A stretch of 40,594 nt of DNA from Ilumatobacteraceae bacterium (lineage in GTDB: Bacteria; Actinomycetota; Acidimicrobiia; Acidimicrobiales; Ilumatobacteraceae), in NCBI GenBank assembly GCA_017856815.1, contig JAFMEI010000003.1, forward strand, positions 1-40,594, given 5' to 3'. Under the pieces are notes generated by a model, which saw nothing but the letters and a program-made list of their open reading frames with translations, ran no database searches and was not told the origin of the DNA. Shown here one piece after another: positions 8,755 to 18,257 of the stretch (its first letter is position 1; each line of letters begins with the position of its first letter). The position numbers and the translations under genes are program-made.

Positions 8755-9855
8755 ATGGAACGTTTCGGCCTCGTCGGGCTCCCCAATGCTGGTAAGTCTT
8801 CTCTCTACAACGCACTCACTGGGGGTGGGGCGCTCGCGGCCCCTTACGCGTTTGCCACCAAGGACCCAAACATCGGGGTATCCAAGGTTCCTGATTCGCG
8901 TTTGGACGCTCTCGCATTGATGTCGAAGACCAAGTCCACAATTCATGCCTCGGTCCAAGTGGTGGACATCGGTGGCTTGGTCGAGGGCGCCAGTAAAGGT
9001 GAAGGCCTCGGCAACAAATTTCTCGCCAATATCCGTGAAGTCGATGCGATTGTTTACGTCCTACGGGCATTCGAAGACGACGACGTACCCGGCCCTTCCG
9101 ATCCACTTGAGCATCTGCGTGTTGTTGAACTTGAACTCGCACTAGCAGACCTGGAAACTGTCGAGTCACGACTTGCTCGTGCACAGAAGGCCGCAAAATC
9201 TGACAAGAGCCTTGCCGACGAGGCCGCGCTACTCACAAAAGCGCACGCACTATTAGCCGAGGGCACGCCGCTCTATCGCGCTGGATTGAAGCCCGAAGAG
9301 CGTGAAGGGCTTGCACCACAATTTCTCCTCACTAACCGACGCGTACTTGCGGTTGTAAACGTGGGCGAGAACGACCTGGACAAGATTCCAGAAGTCGAAG
9401 CCCGGGTCAGGGCCGAGTTTGCTCAGCATGGCGCCACCAACGATGACGATGTGCAGGTTCTTGGCATGTGCGTTCAACTTGAGGCGGAAGCTGCGTCAAT
9501 TGAAAATCCCGAAGAGCGCCGCGAGATGCTCGAAGGCCTCGGGCTCGGTGATGGTGCGCTCACACGTATGGTTCGCACTGCCTACCACCTGCTTGGACTG
9601 CGCACATTCTTCACAACAGGAGAGAAAGAAACACGAGCGTGGACTTTCAACGCTGGTGCCAAGGCCCCAGAGTGTGCAGGCAAGATCCACTCCGATCTTC
9701 AGCGTGGGTTTATTCGCGCTGAAGTCATCCACTGGGATGAACTCTTGGAGATCGGCTCGTGGCAAAAGGCCAAAGAGCTCGGCAAGATTCGTGCCGAAGG
9801 CAAGGACTACGAGGTAGTTGATGGCGACACGATGGAGATCCGGTTCAACGTCTGA
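8755..9855 (+). CDS. ychF: Redox-regulated ATPase / Obg-like GTPase YchF
   Basis: [62 protein letters not shown]-terminal TGS-like domain ending [11 protein letters not shown]. Confidence 0.95.
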   Translation: MERFGLVGLPNAGKSSLYNALTGGGALAAPYAFATKDPNIGVSKVPDSRLDALALMSKTKSTIHASVQVVDIGGLVEGASKGEGLGNKFLANIREVDAIVYVLRAFEDDDVPGPSDPLEHLRVVELELALADLETVESRLARAQKAAKSDKSLADEAALLTKAHALLAEGTPLYRAGLKPEEREGLAPQFLLTNRRVLAVVNVGENDLDKIPEVEARVRAEFAQHGATNDDDVQVLGMCVQLEAEAASIENPEERREMLEGLGLGDGALTRMVRTAYHLLGLRTFFTTGEKETRAWTFNAGAKAPECAGKIHSDLQRGFIRAEVIHWDELLEIGSWQKAKELGKIRAEGKDYEVVDGDTMEIRFNV

Positions 9856-10213
9856 TCATCAGTGGCGTTCGGGCGCCATCACCACTGCGTTTGGCGTTAT
9901 TCCCGCATGTATCGCGCACACGCGTTCGTTACGCCGTCGCGGGCTACTCGGATTGGACAACTTCGATTCGATCCTCGTTTTGCCAAAAACTCGATGGATA
10001 CACACGTTGGGTATGCAATTTCCGATTGATGTGGCGCATCTGAACGCTTCGGGCTTGATCGTCGCAATGGAAACGGTGAAACCTAACCAAATCACTCGCC
10101 CGGTTCTGTCGGCTCAGGTGGTGCTGGAAAGTTACGCTGGCATGATGTTCCGACACGGTCTCCGTAAAGGTATGAATATCGCCGTGAATCACGCACCAAG
10201 TGCGGCAATCTGA
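9821..10213 (+). CDS. DUF192 family protein
   Basis: ARSLRRRGLLGLDNFDSILVLPKTRWIHTLGMQFPIDVAHLN-like DUF192 pattern. First ATG in frame is 9821, overlapping the ychF 3' end. Confidence 0.72.
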   Translation: MATRWRSGSTSDHQWRSGAITTAFGVIPACIAHTRSLRRRGLLGLDNFDSILVLPKTRWIHTLGMQFPIDVAHLNASGLIVAMETVKPNQITRPVLSAQVVLESYAGMMFRHGLRKGMNIAVNHAPSAAI

Positions 10214-11049
10214 TGGGGAGTCTGTATGTGGTTGCCACGCCGATCGGCAACCTTGGAGATCTAACGCTGCGGGCAACTGAGACATTGAGCAACGTCGATG
10301 TGATCGCCTGCGAAGACACGCGGCGCACCGGAAACTTGCTTCGGCACATTGGCGCCAAAGAGTTCCGCTACATCGTTGTCAATGAGCACACCGAATACGA
10401 CGCCACGAAGCAGATCGTTGACGCGTTGAACAATGGCGATGATGTTGCGCTAGTCAGCGACGCAGGTACGCCAGGGATCAGTGACCCGGGTTCATTATTG
10501 GTGCAAGCGGCGATTGAAGCTGGACACCAAGTGGTGCCAATTCCAGGTGCTTCAGCATCGGTTTCTGCGTTATCAGTGAGTGGGATGGATTCACGTCGAT
10601 TCTTCTTTGAGGGATTCCTCCCCCGCGATGGGAAAGAACGCACCGATCGACTTGCTTTTTTGAAGTCCGTTCCGGTCACGACAGTTGTTTATGAAGCACC
10701 ACACCGCATTGCGAAAACCATGAACGACTTGCAGGAAAATTTGGGGGGCGAACGACGGGTTGTACTTGCGCGCGAGTTGACCAAAATCCACGAGGAAATC
10801 TGGCGCGGAAGTATCCGTGATGCCGTCGAACACTTTTCTAACGCAGAGCCGATTGGAGAGTATGTGATTCTCATTGAATCTGCTCCGCCGCGACCCGCAG
10901 TCACAGAGGACCTTATTGAAACAGCGCTAAAGAACGCACTCGTTGATGGTCGCAGTGTCAAAGATGCAGCCAACGATGTTGCGGATATGTTCCAGCTCCC
11001 AAAGCGTGACCTGTACGAACGCGCATTACGTCTACGGGGTCAGCGGTGA
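10213..11049 (+). CDS. rsmI: 16S rRNA (cytidine(1402)-2'-O)-methyltransferase RsmI
   Basis: GSLYVVATPIGNLGDLTLRATETL, CEDTRRTGNLLRHI, LVSDAGTPGISDPG, PIPGASASVSALSVSGM. Confidence 0.95.
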   Translation: MGSLYVVATPIGNLGDLTLRATETLSNVDVIACEDTRRTGNLLRHIGAKEFRYIVVNEHTEYDATKQIVDALNNGDDVALVSDAGTPGISDPGSLLVQAAIEAGHQVVPIPGASASVSALSVSGMDSRRFFFEGFLPRDGKERTDRLAFLKSVPVTTVVYEAPHRIAKTMNDLQENLGGERRVVLARELTKIHEEIWRGSIRDAVEHFSNAEPIGEYVILIESAPPRPAVTEDLIETALKNALVDGRSVKDAANDVADMFQLPKRDLYERALRLRGQR

Positions 11050-11744
11050 ACAAGCCCCGCATGTGGGCGCACCACTCAGTACTTTTTTTCGATCTGGACG
11101 GCGCTCTTATTGATTCCAAGTCCGGCATTGAAAAGGGGCTCAATGCAACCTTCGATATTTATGACCTTCCGCATGTGACCACCGATGAACTTTCTTGGAT
11201 TGTTGGACCACCCTTCCAAGTCACTGTGCCCCAACTATTAGGAGCACGAGATGCCCACCATCTCGATGTCGCAGAGTTCATCCGGGAATACCGCAAGATT
11301 TATGCCGACGGCATCATTCAAGAGACACCATTAATGCCGGGAATCGCGGCAATGCTGCAAGCGGTCAAGGAAGATTGGCCGTTGGCGATTGTCACTTCGA
11401 AACCCGAACCCCAGGCCCGAATAGTTCTTGAAACCACGGGCGTCATTGATCACTTCGACATAATCGTCGGTGCTCCGATGGATGAGAATGTGCGCAAGGC
11501 AGTCCTCTTGGCAAAAGCATGTGAATTGTTTGATGCCTCGCACAATTTGCGTCCTAAACATCCAAATTCGTGGATGATCGGTGATCGCCACCATGACATC
11601 GACGCCGCCACTGAAGAAGGTGTTTCATCAGTCGGTGTCATGTGGGGTTATGGCTCCCACGACGAATTCACCACCGCGGGTGCAACCCACATCGTGCACA
11701 AACCCGAAGAACTTCTACATTTGTTGCGAACCCAACTTCGCTGA
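11046..11744 (+). CDS. HAD family hydrolase, phosphoglycolate phosphatase-like
   Basis: Motif I FFDLDGALIDS, IVTSKPEPQA motif II region, WMIGDRHHDIDAATEEGVSSVGVMWGYGS motif IV. GTGA overlap with the rsmI stop. Confidence 0.85.
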   Translation: MNKPRMWAHHSVLFFDLDGALIDSKSGIEKGLNATFDIYDLPHVTTDELSWIVGPPFQVTVPQLLGARDAHHLDVAEFIREYRKIYADGIIQETPLMPGIAAMLQAVKEDWPLAIVTSKPEPQARIVLETTGVIDHFDIIVGAPMDENVRKAVLLAKACELFDASHNLRPKHPNSWMIGDRHHDIDAATEEGVSSVGVMWGYGSHDEFTTAGATHIVHKPEELLHLLRTQLR

Positions 11745-11789
11745 CACAACAGAGACTTCCACACTGCACGGCAGCATTACGATTGCCCC

Positions 11790-14567
11790 ATGGGTGTCAA
11801 GCGTTTCAAAGCGCTGATCGGTAGGCGCGGAGCTTGGCTGCTTGTTGCAGGCATCGTTGCAGCTGCTGCAATCTCATTTGCCAACCAGCCATCCAAACAG
11901 ATCTGGAAACATGAATGGAAGGCGGTGACTGATCCACTCGATACGCCGCTTCCACTTGCAGACTCCCCCGTTCACTCTTTGCACTTCACCATGCAGTGCC
12001 CTGAAGTCACGCAAGGCTCACAAACATTGCTTTCATTGTCTGCATCACCGGGAGCACTCCAGTCGTTTCGGTTAGTACAGAAAATTGACACACTGCATCT
12101 TGAATTTGAGGGCGAGACAATTGCCGATCAGCTTCTAACCGATGATGAGTGTGACGTTGAACTCTTATTCAATGACAAGACCAGCGAAGCAACTTTTCGA
12201 GTCGGAGATTTAGCGCAAGTCATCGGCATCGATCGTGGTGACTCGTTATACGCCGCCCCAAGAATCACAGGGATACACGCCGTCGATGCACTGCGTCTAC
12301 TTGATGCACGTCTGACGCTGGAAGTTCAAACTGCTGAGACACAACCTGAAAGTGAGCAACTAGCCGCCTTCTATGTGGCCGTTGGACTACTAATGCTTCT
12401 GTTGGTGCTGACTCGTGCCCTCAGCAAAAAGCACACTTACGCCTTTGCCATCGGCCCGCCAGCTTTGTCGACCAGTCGAACATGGCCCGCAACGGCCCTA
12501 GTTGCCTTCACGACTCTCTGCGGAATGTTTATTGCTCCGCCCATGATCGATGATGGCTGGCTGACAACGATGGGACGCAAGTTCAGTGCACTTGGATATG
12601 TAACTAACTACTTCCACAATGCATGGCCCGCGATGCCACAGGGACATTGGCTGACCGCACTAAGCCAGTTATGGCTCGATACAGCAGAGAACGCTCTGCT
12701 TATGCGTTCAGCTTCCGCAATCGCAGCGATCGCGTCTTGGTTGATCCTAAAGCGGTGGGTATTGCAGCCGATTGCTGCGAACTGCAATTCAAAACTCCCG
12801 ATCTACTTTGCTGCAGTTGTTTACCTTCCATGGGTTGCCGTACCGATGATGACTCTTCGCTACGAGCCAATAATCGTGCTCTTGTGGTCCATAGGTCTTG
12901 CTGGCGTAATGCAAGTGTTCAAAAGTGGCTCGCCATTAGCCTTTGCAACGGTCTTGGTAGTTGGTGCACTTGGCGTAATGGCTCACCAAACAGGATGGGT
13001 TGTCGTGTCACTGTCCATCGTGGCGACTGTTGCACTGGTTCAGCACCAGCGCGCTGGACACCAAGTTCCGTGGTCACTCCATGCAGCAACCATGGTGGCG
13101 GTTGTCGGCACGGCATTCAATTCGTTGATTCTTGACAACCGAGTGAGTGACCTGTTTCGCTCCGCCGGTGATTTTTCCGACGCCCGTGCTTACCAAAAGT
13201 CGGCTTTGAGTATCGAGCATTGGCTCACAGGGCTCAACAACTCAGCGACGATCCGTGCATTTGCGGTACTTGGTTTCCTGGCACTCTTCGCCGTTGGATT
13301 GAGGCGGCGCGCAACTGAAGCCCCGTCAATGAAGTTGCTGCGGTTGGTTGTGATCCTCGCACTTGCATCCACAGTGATTAATGCAAGCAAATGGATTTGG
13401 CACCTAACTGTGCTCGCGCCCGTGGCATGCGTGCTTGCAGCTCTGGTTGCAATCGACGTACTTAATGACTACGACACACCAAAATTCAAGAACAGGATTC
13501 AACTACTTGCCTTAGCTGCATCAATCACAGCGGGAATCGCAATCACACGCGATACCAACATTGAAGCCGACTTCAAGAGCAGTTGGGTTCTGATCCCTCT
13601 CGCTGCAGTGGCATTGATTCCGCTTCTCCTGCGCATGAAGCGCTCGGAGTCAAAAGATATGAAGTCATTTGGTGGTCGGTTGGCACTTTGCTCAGTAATG
13701 CTGTCAACCACGATCGTTATTGGATCAAGTTGGGTTCCGCGTTTGGCTGACGTGAACGACACTCATTGGAGCATGCTCTACCAAAATCTGCGCAGCATTA
13801 ATCATGCAAATGAGTGTGGCGTGATGGAGCATTTTGACGCGACGACTCCTGGCGATCCGTTGCCAGTTTCAGAATCTCGAGCGCCTGACGTGGCATTCCC
13901 GCCAGCCAAACTACGTGGAGTCGACACCACTCCAGTTGGTGGGCTCAACTCGTACACATCCGCTGACCCGAACGATCCTGCTTTCGTTGGCCGTGTCGCC
14001 ACACCTTGGCAGTCGGTTGCCGGTGCTGACGAAGTCGTGTTCTGGGCTCTTGGTAATTACGACGAGCAGCCGAACGTGAAAGTTGTTGCCCGCGATGCGA
14101 GTGGTGAAATTTCCGAAGTTGAGTTGGAACCACTACTTATTCCCGACGAATCAGTGCGGCCCACGAATGACCTCAACCAACCTGCGGTGGATTCCTCGCC
14201 AATGTGGATATTGCACCGTGTGCAGGTACCTGCAGGAGCAGTAGAACTTTCAATCCGGCTGTTCGATACTTCAGCTGAGCCGAATAAATGGGAGGCAGCG
14301 ACGGTCCTTGCCGAGCCCAACACGCGCACCTTGCGTTACTTGCATGATGTCAATCCAACACAGACCTATGTCGAGCCTTCGGTTCTCATGTTCACTCCAT
14401 GTGTTCAGGAACCAGACATCGAACGCGGATTAGTCACTGATGTACGCCTCATCGTTGGTCAACGCACGTGGGGCTTTGGTTACCTGAGCTTTGAATACAC
14501 CCGTCTAGAAGTCGGTTGTAAAGAAATTGAGGAACTCAAATACGTTTGCGCTTACCTGATTCAGTAA
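11790..14567 (+). CDS. Emb-like (GT-C, GT53-type) arabinosyltransferase family membrane protein
   Basis: About 925 aa, multi-TM. PPMIDDGWLTTMGRKFSALGYVTNYFHNAWPAMPQGHWLTALSQLWLDTAENALLMRSASAIAAIASWLILKRWVLQPI resembles the EmbABC DDG...GYTTNYYR...WMRIPA..AAI.TWLI region. Soluble C-terminal domain. Confidence 0.72.
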   Translation: MGVKRFKALIGRRGAWLLVAGIVAAAAISFANQPSKQIWKHEWKAVTDPLDTPLPLADSPVHSLHFTMQCPEVTQGSQTLLSLSASPGALQSFRLVQKIDTLHLEFEGETIADQLLTDDECDVELLFNDKTSEATFRVGDLAQVIGIDRGDSLYAAPRITGIHAVDALRLLDARLTLEVQTAETQPESEQLAAFYVAVGLLMLLLVLTRALSKKHTYAFAIGPPALSTSRTWPATALVAFTTLCGMFIAPPMIDDGWLTTMGRKFSALGYVTNYFHNAWPAMPQGHWLTALSQLWLDTAENALLMRSASAIAAIASWLILKRWVLQPIAANCNSKLPIYFAAVVYLPWVAVPMMTLRYEPIIVLLWSIGLAGVMQVFKSGSPLAFATVLVVGALGVMAHQTGWVVVSLSIVATVALVQHQRAGHQVPWSLHAATMVAVVGTAFNSLILDNRVSDLFRSAGDFSDARAYQKSALSIEHWLTGLNNSATIRAFAVLGFLALFAVGLRRRATEAPSMKLLRLVVILALASTVINASKWIWHLTVLAPVACVLAALVAIDVLNDYDTPKFKNRIQLLALAASITAGIAITRDTNIEADFKSSWVLIPLAAVALIPLLLRMKRSESKDMKSFGGRLALCSVMLSTTIVIGSSWVPRLADVNDTHWSMLYQNLRSINHANECGVMEHFDATTPGDPLPVSESRAPDVAFPPAKLRGVDTTPVGGLNSYTSADPNDPAFVGRVATPWQSVAGADEVVFWALGNYDEQPNVKVVARDASGEISEVELEPLLIPDESVRPTNDLNQPAVDSSPMWILHRVQVPAGAVELSIRLFDTSAEPNKWEAATVLAEPNTRTLRYLHDVNPTQTYVEPSVLMFTPCVQEPDIERGLVTDVRLIVGQRTWGFGYLSFEYTRLEVGCKEIEELKYVCAYLIQ

Positions 14568-15385
14568 TCAGCAAGTGGCATCGCTGCGATCTGGCGCGAA
14601 ATAGCAATTAAGTTGCCGTTCTCGTCCCAAATTTCGCCGTCTTCTTCAACTAATCCATTTTTTACAAACCGCGAAGAGAACGATGTTGCGAGCCTCGTAC
14701 CAGTTGGTATTTGTCGGTAGTGAACTGTGAGTTCGATGGTTGGCACCCAACCCGCTTGGCCGACCAGGTTGAACACCGCAGGCGCGGTTGCATCAGCGGC
14801 GATGAAGGTAGAAAGTGCATCCATCGGACGATCATCTGGAAATGCGAACCACGCACGCATAGTGCCTTGGCCATTTGGCTGATTCAAAACGAAGCCAACA
14901 TCTTCTGGGGATAGTCGTAGGGCGAGCCGTTGCATCAACTGTGGGCCGCTACCACTCGCATCGGTAACCAGAGATTCATACGGAGGAATCTGTGGCGGTT
15001 GACCTTTGACAATCTCACGACCAATCGACTGAAGATTGCCAAAGGCGCCCATGGCCGTGATGGCAATACGTCCGTCTGAATTTCCCGAAGGATCATCGAT
15101 CGTGAGTTTGGCAATCATTGAGTTCGTGAGTCGACCACGCTTTACAGTTTCCACTTCAATTCGCGCCCGACCGGGCGGCACAGGCATCAGATAATGAACC
15201 GTGATGGTGTACGGATCGGGGCGCCCTCCGTGGAGTTGCATCGCGCGCATCATCACTGCGCCGATATAGCCACCGTTGGCCGCACCGTAGATGTCCCAGC
15301 CATCGAGAATCTCGGCTTCGTATTGCCCAACCGTGTCATCACCACCAACTTTTGTGACCTTGGTTGCGCGATCAAACTCAAACAT
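14561..15385 (-). CDS. Thioesterase-superfamily protein (acyl-CoA thioesterase-like)
   Basis: DGWDIYGAANGGYIGAVMMRAMQLHGGRPDPYTITVHYLMPVPPGRARIEVETVKRGRLTNSM: hot-dog thioesterase pattern. Confidence 0.75.
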   Translation of the reverse strand: MFEFDRATKVTKVGGDDTVGQYEAEILDGWDIYGAANGGYIGAVMMRAMQLHGGRPDPYTITVHYLMPVPPGRARIEVETVKRGRLTNSMIAKLTIDDPSGNSDGRIAITAMGAFGNLQSIGREIVKGQPPQIPPYESLVTDASGSGPQLMQRLALRLSPEDVGFVLNQPNGQGTMRAWFAFPDDRPMDALSTFIAADATAPAVFNLVGQAGWVPTIELTVHYRQIPTGTRLATSFSSRFVKNGLVEEDGEIWDENGNLIAISRQIAAMPLADY

Positions 15386-15435
15386 GACCGCTTAATCGTA
15401 GGTGTGAAGGTGCCTTGTCCACCTAACCTTGCGAT

Positions 15436-16956
15436 GTGCCGCGGTTTTCGTTGACAACTCCCATCTATTACGTAAACGCCAAGCCTCACCTTGGTCACGC
15501 ATACACGACCATCGTTGCCGATGCGGTGGCACGCTGGCACAGGATGCTCGGAGAGGACGTTCACTTCCTGACGGGCACCGACGAACACGGTCTCAAGATT
15601 CAACAAGCTGCTGATGCGGCTGGGGTGTCTCCGCAACAATTCGCCGACGACATCGCGCCACTTTTCCAACAAGCTTGGGAGCGGCTTGGCATCACTAACG
15701 ATGACTTCATTCGCACAACAGAAAATCGCCACAAAGTTGGGGTCCAAAAACTCCTACAGGCATGCCACGACGCCGGCGACATAGAACTAGATGTCTATCG
15801 GGGTCTCTACTGTGTGCCCTGCGAGGCTTACTACACCGAAGAAGAATTGGTCGCTGAGAGCGGTGCGAGCAATCTCTGTCCGATCCACAAAAAACCCGTA
15901 GATGCAGTTGAAGAGGAAAACTACTTCTTTCGACTTTCACGGTTCGAGGATCGATTGCTCAAGTGGTATGCAGATCACCCAACGGCGATAACACCGCAAC
16001 ACCGGATGAACGAAGTCGTGGGATTCATCAAGCAAGGCTTGAATGACTTCTCGGTAAGCCGTAAGACCCTGAAGTGGGGCGTGCCACTCCCCTTTGATGA
16101 ATCGCACGTTGCCTACGTGTGGTTTGACGCACTTTCCAATTACCTCACTGCAATTGGTTATGGAACCGATGATGCGAAATTCAAGTCATGGTGGCCAGTT
16201 GATTTTCATCTCATTGGAAAAGACATCATCCGTTTTCATTGCGTGTACTGGCCAGCGATGCTCATGTCTGCCGGCATTGAGCCACCAAAGGGCTGGGCTG
16301 TTGGTGGCTGGCTACTAGTCGGTGGCGAGAAGATGAGTAAGACCTCTGGAAATGTGGTTAATCCTCTCGACCTAATTGATGATTTTGGGGTTGACGGTTT
16401 TCGCTACTACGTACTGGCTGAAACCCCATACGGGAACGATGGCGACTTCACATACGAAGGTCTTGTCGCTCGCTATAACTCTGATCTTGCAAACAACCTC
16501 GGCAACCTTCTCGCGAGGGTTGCAACTGTTGTTGGAAAGAAATGTGATGGCATAGGTCCGAGACCATCGGAATCCAGCCCTCTTGCGGCATCCGCAAAAG
16601 AGGCAGTGGCTGCTGCACAATCTGCATGGTCTGCGGTGCAGCCGAGCAAAGCTCTTGATGCAACTTGGCAACTCATTAGAGCCACTAACTCCCATCTTGA
16701 AAACAACGAGCCCTGGAAAGCAGAGCCTGGGCCGACAGTTGACGCCGTAATGGGCGACGCGCTGGAAGCTCTTCGGATCGTTGCTCTCCTCACTTTTGCC
16801 GCGGTACCAACAACTGCCCAAGCAATCTGGGAACGAATTGGCATGAGTGGAGATGTGTCCGAGCAGCGACTCCCCGATGCTGCGGCATGGGGCGGATATC
16901 CAGGCGGTGTTCAAGTCACCAAGGGTGAATCACTGTTCCCGCGCAAGCAGGCCTGA
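15436..16956 (+). CDS. metG: Methionyl-tRNA synthetase
   Basis: TTPIYYVNAKPHLGHAYTTIVADAVARWHRM (HIGH-like HLGHAY), TGTDEHGLKIQ, KMSKTSGNVV (KMSKS). Confidence 0.97.
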   Translation: MPRFSLTTPIYYVNAKPHLGHAYTTIVADAVARWHRMLGEDVHFLTGTDEHGLKIQQAADAAGVSPQQFADDIAPLFQQAWERLGITNDDFIRTTENRHKVGVQKLLQACHDAGDIELDVYRGLYCVPCEAYYTEEELVAESGASNLCPIHKKPVDAVEEENYFFRLSRFEDRLLKWYADHPTAITPQHRMNEVVGFIKQGLNDFSVSRKTLKWGVPLPFDESHVAYVWFDALSNYLTAIGYGTDDAKFKSWWPVDFHLIGKDIIRFHCVYWPAMLMSAGIEPPKGWAVGGWLLVGGEKMSKTSGNVVNPLDLIDDFGVDGFRYYVLAETPYGNDGDFTYEGLVARYNSDLANNLGNLLARVATVVGKKCDGIGPRPSESSPLAASAKEAVAAAQSAWSAVQPSKALDATWQLIRATNSHLENNEPWKAEPGPTVDAVMGDALEALRIVALLTFAAVPTTAQAIWERIGMSGDVSEQRLPDAAAWGGYPGGVQVTKGESLFPRKQA

Positions 16957-16959
16957 CTC

Positions 16960-17718
16960 ATGTGGGTTGACACTCACTGCCATGTTTACGACCCCGGAGA
17001 AGGAAACACGGTTGACGGCACCATTGCGGCTGCGGCCTCTGAAAATGTCACGAGGATGGTGTGTGTTGGTACCGCCCGCGAAACGAGCATTCTCGCAAAC
17101 GAAATTGCGTTAGCCAACGAGTTCGTGTTCAGCACTGTTGGGGTACACCCTCATGACGCAACCGAAGGCACTGACTCAATCCGCGATCTGATTACGCGGA
17201 AAAAAGTCGTCGGTATCGGTGAATGTGGACTCGACTACCACTACAGCCACTCACCACATGAGATACAGCAACAAGTATTCGCCGAACACATCCGATTGGC
17301 AAACGAAACTGATTTGACTCTTGTCATTCACACACGCGATGCATGGGCGGACACATTCCGCATACTCGATCATGAAGGAATGCCGAGAAATGTTGTATTC
17401 CACTGCTTCACCGGTGGACCCGATGAAGCTGCCGAATGCTTGAGTCGAGGTGGCTTTTTGTCATTCTCGGGCATCATCACATTCAAAAATGCGGATGCGA
17501 CACGGGAAGCTCTGCGTTACGCACAACGTGATCGCATTCTGATTGAGACCGACTCGCCTTATCTCGCGCCGGTCCCACATCGCGGCAAACCAAATGAGCC
17601 AGCGCTCGTATCCCTTGTGGGTGCGAAGGTTGCCGAGGTGCTGGGCATTTCTGCACACGAGGCCTCTAAAATCACAACCGAGAATGCGTATAACGCTTTC
17701 CCAGGAATTCGCCCGTAA
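16960..17718 (+). CDS. tatD: TatD family hydrolase
   Basis: MWVDTHCHVYDPG, GVHPHDA, GIGECGLDYHYSHSPHEIQQQVFAEHIRLA, HTRDAWADT, VFHCFTGG, ETDSPYLAPVPHRGKPNEP. Confidence 0.95.
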   Translation: MWVDTHCHVYDPGEGNTVDGTIAAAASENVTRMVCVGTARETSILANEIALANEFVFSTVGVHPHDATEGTDSIRDLITRKKVVGIGECGLDYHYSHSPHEIQQQVFAEHIRLANETDLTLVIHTRDAWADTFRILDHEGMPRNVVFHCFTGGPDEAAECLSRGGFLSFSGIITFKNADATREALRYAQRDRILIETDSPYLAPVPHRGKPNEPALVSLVGAKVAEVLGISAHEASKITTENAYNAFPGIRP

Positions 17719-17750
17719 CCGCGGGTTGACTGCACCAGAAATTGCCCACA

Positions 17751-18257
17751 ATGGATCCAACTACTTACAAACGTCGACGCTTGCGCGTGCTGTTGGCTGT
17801 TGGTGTCACGACTGCGGCGATCATCTGGGCGACCACTCGAGATTCTGAGCCCGATGCCGAAACGGCCGATACAACCACCACGACCCAGTTTCAAAGCAGC
17901 CTTCCACCAATTGAAGGTGAGCCGGATGCGCCCGTGTACATCGAAGGCCCCAAGACCAGCATTCCAACTGCCACTAACCCGATTGCCTATGGCTCGGGTT
18001 ACGGGCAAAACAGACTTGCAGGATTTGCATCGTTCCATCGCTTCAGCGACGACACAAACGGCAAGTGCCACACAGAAAAAGTTCCACTTGGAATTGTCAT
18101 AACAATCACAAACCTGAATACAGGGCGCCAAACAACATGCTTCAATGTCGCCTACTTGCCGCCTCCGGTTGGATCGATCATTACCCTCAACACCAACAAC
18201 TACCTGCTGATTGGTGAGCTTGCCGATGCACCACTACCCGTCGAGATCACCTGGTGA
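17751..18257 (+). CDS. Membrane-anchored/secreted protein with RlpA/3D-like double-psi beta-barrel-type C-terminus
   Basis: N-terminal TM segment (LRVLLAVGVTTAAIIWA), Thr-rich linker. C-terminal GFASFHRFSDDTNGKCHTEKVPLGIVITITNLNTGRQTTCFNV...PVGSIITLNTNNYLLIGELADAPLPVEITW matches a DPBB layout. Confidence 0.62.
   Translation: MDPTTYKRRRLRVLLAVGVTTAAIIWATTRDSEPDAETADTTTTTQFQSSLPPIEGEPDAPVYIEGPKTSIPTATNPIAYGSGYGQNRLAGFASFHRFSDDTNGKCHTEKVPLGIVITITNLNTGRQTTCFNVAYLPPPVGSIITLNTNNYLLIGELADAPLPVEITW

Noticed and set aside
11046-11744. HAD motif I DLDGA instead of DLDGT as a possible pseudoenzyme
   Set aside because: The catalytic Asp pair is intact and the other motifs look normal; a T-to-A change here is weak evidence.
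12623-13135. 170-aa plus-strand ORF inside the Emb-like gene in another frame
   Set aside because: Alternate-frame translation without domain features; the host ORF is continuous.
17559-18131. 190-aa minus-strand ORF opposite tatD and the DPBB gene
   Set aside because: No domain. Overlaps two forward genes that match conserved synteny.
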